Part shown: positions 6,525 through 6,802 of the stretch, piece by piece
Layout of the letters: every line of letters starts with the position of its first letter
Numbering within the stretch: position 1 is the stretch's first letter
DNA from: Actinomycetota bacterium
GTDB taxonomy: Bacteria > Actinomycetota > Actinomycetes > S36-B12 > CAIYMF01
Length of the DNA: 6,802 bases
Reading direction: 5' to 3'
Assembly: GCA_009699025.1 (NCBI GenBank)
Contig: WLOZ01000097.1
Coordinates: 1 to 6,802, forward strand
The notes under the pieces: generated by a model
Seen by the model: the letters and a program-made list of their open reading frames with translations, nothing else
Told to the model about the DNA's origin: nothing
Databases searched by the model: none
Program-made: the position numbers and the translations under genes

Positions 6525-6758
6525 CTAGGACGCCGCTGACAGTCGATATCGCTCGTCGCGCACCACCATGGCAATGGCTGCCAGGGCAAACTCGTGCTGT
6601 TGGTAATGGTGACCGCAGAACAGCAACGTGCCGCCGCCCAGATCAACAGAGACGTACGCCTGCGAACCGCAGCCGTCACAGCGGTCGTGGGAGTTCAAGA
6701 TGGCCGGCGAATTCTGATCTGGGTTCATGGTTGGCATGAGGTTCGACGTGACGCTCAT
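6525..6758 (-). CDS. DUF7455 family small Cys/His protein (unknown function)
   Basis: A 77-residue protein with a CDGC pair (Cys27, Cys30), followed about 18 residues later by LLFCGHH (Cys48, His51). This CxxC...CxxH pattern looks like a small zinc-binding knuckle. The surrounding HDRCDGCGSQAYV and LLFCGHHYQQHE match my memory of the actinobacterial DUF7455 family. No function is established that I know of; metal binding is inferred from the residues. The ATG at 6758 is supported by GGGAG with a 6-base spacer, within AGGAAGGGAG at 6765-6774. In-frame ATGs at codons 8 and 11 would shorten only the poorly conserved N-terminus. In other actinobacteria I recall this gene near the principal sigma factor or topoisomerase genes, which would lie to the right of the window; that is not seen here. 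Confidence 0.85.
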   Translation of the reverse strand: MSVTSNLMPTMNPDQNSPAILNSHDRCDGCGSQAYVSVDLGGGTLLFCGHHYQQHEFALAAIAMVVRDERYRLSAAS

Positions 6759-6764
6759 GGTGGG

Positions 6765-6774
6765 CTCCCTTCCT
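6765..6774 (-). promoter_or_regulatory. Purine-rich ribosome binding site of the DUF7455 gene
   Basis: On the minus strand AGGAAGGGAG ends 6 bases before the ATG at 6758, a strong Shine-Dalgarno that supports this start over the internal ATGs. The remaining bases to the window edge (6775-6802) show no clear promoter. Confidence 0.65.
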
Positions 6775-6802
6775 GTTTTGGCGTGCGAGGCCGGAGGGTC
6801 TC

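Overview
This is a high-GC window with strongly G/C-biased third codon positions, GTG as well as ATG starts, and a gene set typical of Actinomycetota: an MSMEG_4193-family phosphomutase, UppP, an Rv3520c-type LLM oxidoreductase, DUF5703, an M20 peptidase and DUF7455. The mix looks most like Micrococcales, perhaps Microbacteriaceae. That placement comes from remembered protein families and synteny, not from a search. There are no RNA genes, mobile elements, CRISPR arrays or long repeats. Nearly all of the sequence is compact chromosomal housekeeping DNA, and no stretch over 300 bases lacks a gene.

Layout, left to right. 1-689 (-): a histidine phosphatase-type 'phosphomutase', cut at its 3' end by the window edge. 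690-904: a 215-base divergent intergenic region with a 9-bp inverted repeat beside the phosphomutase start. 905-1927 (+): a CorA Mg2+/Co2+ channel. 1936-2784 (-): uppP, convergent with corA across 8 bases. 2781-3830 (-): an LLM-class, probably F420-dependent, oxidoreductase that overlaps the uppP start by 4 bases. 3831-3944: a short divergent promoter region. 3945-4931 (+): an aldo/keto reductase, followed after one base by a 63-residue DUF5703 protein (4933-5124). 5140-6462 (-): an M20 metallopeptidase, convergent with DUF5703 across 15 bases. 6525-6758 (-): a small DUF7455 protein with a Cys/His metal-binding pattern.

The gene set forms three or four transcription units. LLM oxidoreductase plus uppP is a minus-strand operon; UppP recycles the undecaprenyl carrier used for peptidoglycan and other envelope polymers. 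In related actinobacteria the MSMEG_4193 phosphomutase usually follows uppP directly. Here corA, on the opposite strand, lies between them, so the phosphomutase needs its own promoter. The aldo/keto reductase and DUF5703 form a tight plus-strand pair that may be transcribed without a leader. DUF7455 and the M20 peptidase are tandem on the minus strand with a 62-base gap.

I found no clear new biological system. The observations most worth checking are the start-adjacent inverted repeat of the phosphomutase, the corA interruption of the uppP-phosphomutase arrangement, and the putative leaderless promoter of the aldo/keto reductase.
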